From NCBI RefSeq assembly GCF_001422365.1, contig NZ_LMMT01000039.1, forward strand, positions 62,001-126,000: a DNA stretch of 64,000 bases, read 5' to 3'. Position numbers and translations under genes: made by a program. Position 1 is the first letter of the stretch; every line of letters starts with the position of its first letter. The notes beneath the pieces were generated by a model. It was not told the DNA's origin. It searched no databases and saw only the letters and a list, made by a program, of their open reading frames with translations. This document shows positions 63,137-64,000 of the stretch, in pieces. The DNA comes from Pseudorhodoferax sp. Leaf265. GTDB taxonomy: Bacteria > Pseudomonadota > Gammaproteobacteria > Burkholderiales > Burkholderiaceae_C.

Positions 63137-64000
63137 CCAGCCGCAGGGCGGCGCGCTCGAGCCGGTTGCGGCCCCGCGCTTTGGCCTGGTAGAGCGCGGC
63201 ATCGGCCCGCGCGACGATGGCTTCGGCCGTGGCATCGTCGGTCGACGATTCGGCCAGGCCGATGCTGACCGTGAACGCCGGCATGGCCAGGCGGTCGACC
63301 TGCACCGCTTCCAGGAGAATGCGCTCGGCGACGAGCGCGGCTTCGGGCAGGCGCGTCTGCGGCATCACGACGACGAACTCCTCGCCACCATAGCGCGCCA
63401 CCACGTCGTGCGGCCGCACCAGCGCCGCCATGCGCCGGCACAGGTGCACGAGCACGCGGTCGCCCACGGGATGGCCGTGGCCGTCGTTGATCTTCTTGAA
63501 GTGGTCCACGTCCAGCATGGCGATACAAAAGGGCTGGCCCGTGCGGCCGTGGCGCGAGCGCTCGCGCTCCAGGCATTCGAACAGGGCCTGGCGGTTCAGC
63601 GTGCCGGTCAGCGGGTCGCGAACGGCCTGCTCCTCGATGCGGGCACGCACATGGTCCGAGGCCATGGTGGCAAAGCCGATCACGAGCAGCAGGTTGCAGA
63701 CCGTGAAGCTGCCTGTGTAGATGATCTGGATCGCATCCTGGGTCAGCAGGCCGCTGTCGCCCTGCGGGAACAGGGCCGCGTGTACGGTCCTGGCGGCATA
63801 GACGATCGCCAGGATGCCCAGCCAAGAGGAGGTCAGCGTGATGCCCAGCGTGCGGCCGAAGCGTTCGGCCTGCGGGTAGCGCAGCAGCACCAGCGCGTGG
63901 TGGACGCTGATGAAGCAGCAAAGCCCCGCCACGACGACCAGCCGCACGCGGTAGCTGGGTTGGACTTCTGCGAACCAGGTCACCGCGCCGGCCATGGCCA
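63126..64000 (-). CDS. Diguanylate cyclase with N-terminal membrane domain, 5' end likely outside window
   Basis: At least 289 residues visible from an ATG at 63995 that may be internal. Several hydrophobic helices (VVVAGLCCFISVHHALVLL, TLTSSWLGILAIVYAAR) precede a GGDEF domain: DPLTGTLNRQALFE, LDVDHFKKINDGHGHPVGD, active site RYGGEEF (203-207), and the inhibitory RxxD (194-197) five residues before it. Both active and I-site residues are intact, so it should make c-di-GMP with feedback control. Similar membrane-sensor cyclases have more helices upstream, hence the suspicion of truncation. Confidence 0.88.
   Translation of the reverse strand, partial: AMAGAVTWFAEVQPSYRVRLVVVAGLCCFISVHHALVLLRYPQAERFGRTLGITLTSSWLGILAIVYAARTVHAALFPQGDSGLLTQDAIQIIYTGSFTVCNLLLVIGFATMASDHVRARIEEQAVRDPLTGTLNRQALFECLERERSRHGRTGQPFCIAMLDVDHFKKINDGHGHPVGDRVLVHLCRRMAALVRPHDVVARYGGEEFVVVMPQTRLPEAALVAERILLEAVQVDRLAMPAFTVSIGLAESSTDDATAEAIVARADAALYQAKARGRNRLERAALRLVNA

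Overview
The window is a GC-rich, gene-dense stretch of a betaproteobacterial chromosome. The family is most likely Comamonadaceae (Acidovorax/Hydrogenophaga/Variovorax type). This rests on the Omp32-like porin, the tandem cphA genes, the hexR-zwf/tal-pgi arrangement, the single-copy groESL under a CIRCE element, and the GCCCCCT..GGGGGG interspersed palindromes. I see no rRNA, tRNA, CRISPR array, insertion sequence or phage gene. Apart from one eroded GGDEF fragment, the genes look intact.

Layout. 1-3511 (minus): minC-minD-minE division-site genes, then a creA-like gene and an MFS transporter cut by the window edge. 3589-11292: a cyanophycin block. A full cyanophycin synthetase (cphA) and a shorter paralogue whose Mur-ligase P-loop is degenerate read leftward. 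Divergent from them are an ABC exporter with an unusual N-terminal domain plus zinc ribbon, and a DUF1854 protein. 11394-18508: a hypothetical protein; an NTF2-like/flavin monooxygenase fusion with a probable sigma-54 promoter; an SbmA/BacA-type ABC transporter; a secreted M20 peptidase; and a divergent LysR regulator. 18551-22583 (minus): a tightly overlapping SDR / flavin monooxygenase / bile-acid-type symporter / epimerase operon. 22671-23582: 5'-nucleotidase. 23767-34839: a type II secretion cluster, gspG-H-I-J-K-L-M-N-D-E-F on the minus strand with a short gspC divergent. 34829-37775: cobC, cobS, ilvA. 37864-37950: a candidate small RNA or ilvA leader.

38076-40518: an OsmC-family protein, coq7 (ubiquinone), and a highly expressed porin with a structured mRNA leader. 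40625-49838: a DUF3047 lipoprotein and an eight-gene-scale dipeptide/oligopeptide ABC operon with two paralogous binding proteins and an embedded M20 amidohydrolase. 49848-55542: central carbon metabolism, with zwf-hexR (minus) divergent from tal-pgi-FHA across a HexR-like operator. 55632-57725: groEL-groES with CIRCE. 57765-57965: GGDEF relic. 58276-58530: small hypothetical gene. 58550-63136: divergent penicillin-binding proteins mrdA (PBP2) and mrcA (PBP1A). 63126-64000: a diguanylate cyclase cut by the window edge.

The most system-like novelty is the cyanophycin block: two synthetase paralogues, one apparently missing one of its two ATP sites, next to a two-gene ABC exporter/DUF1854 module whose role in polymer metabolism is not obvious. 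All calls come from reading translations, motifs and spacing by eye; no database search was run.
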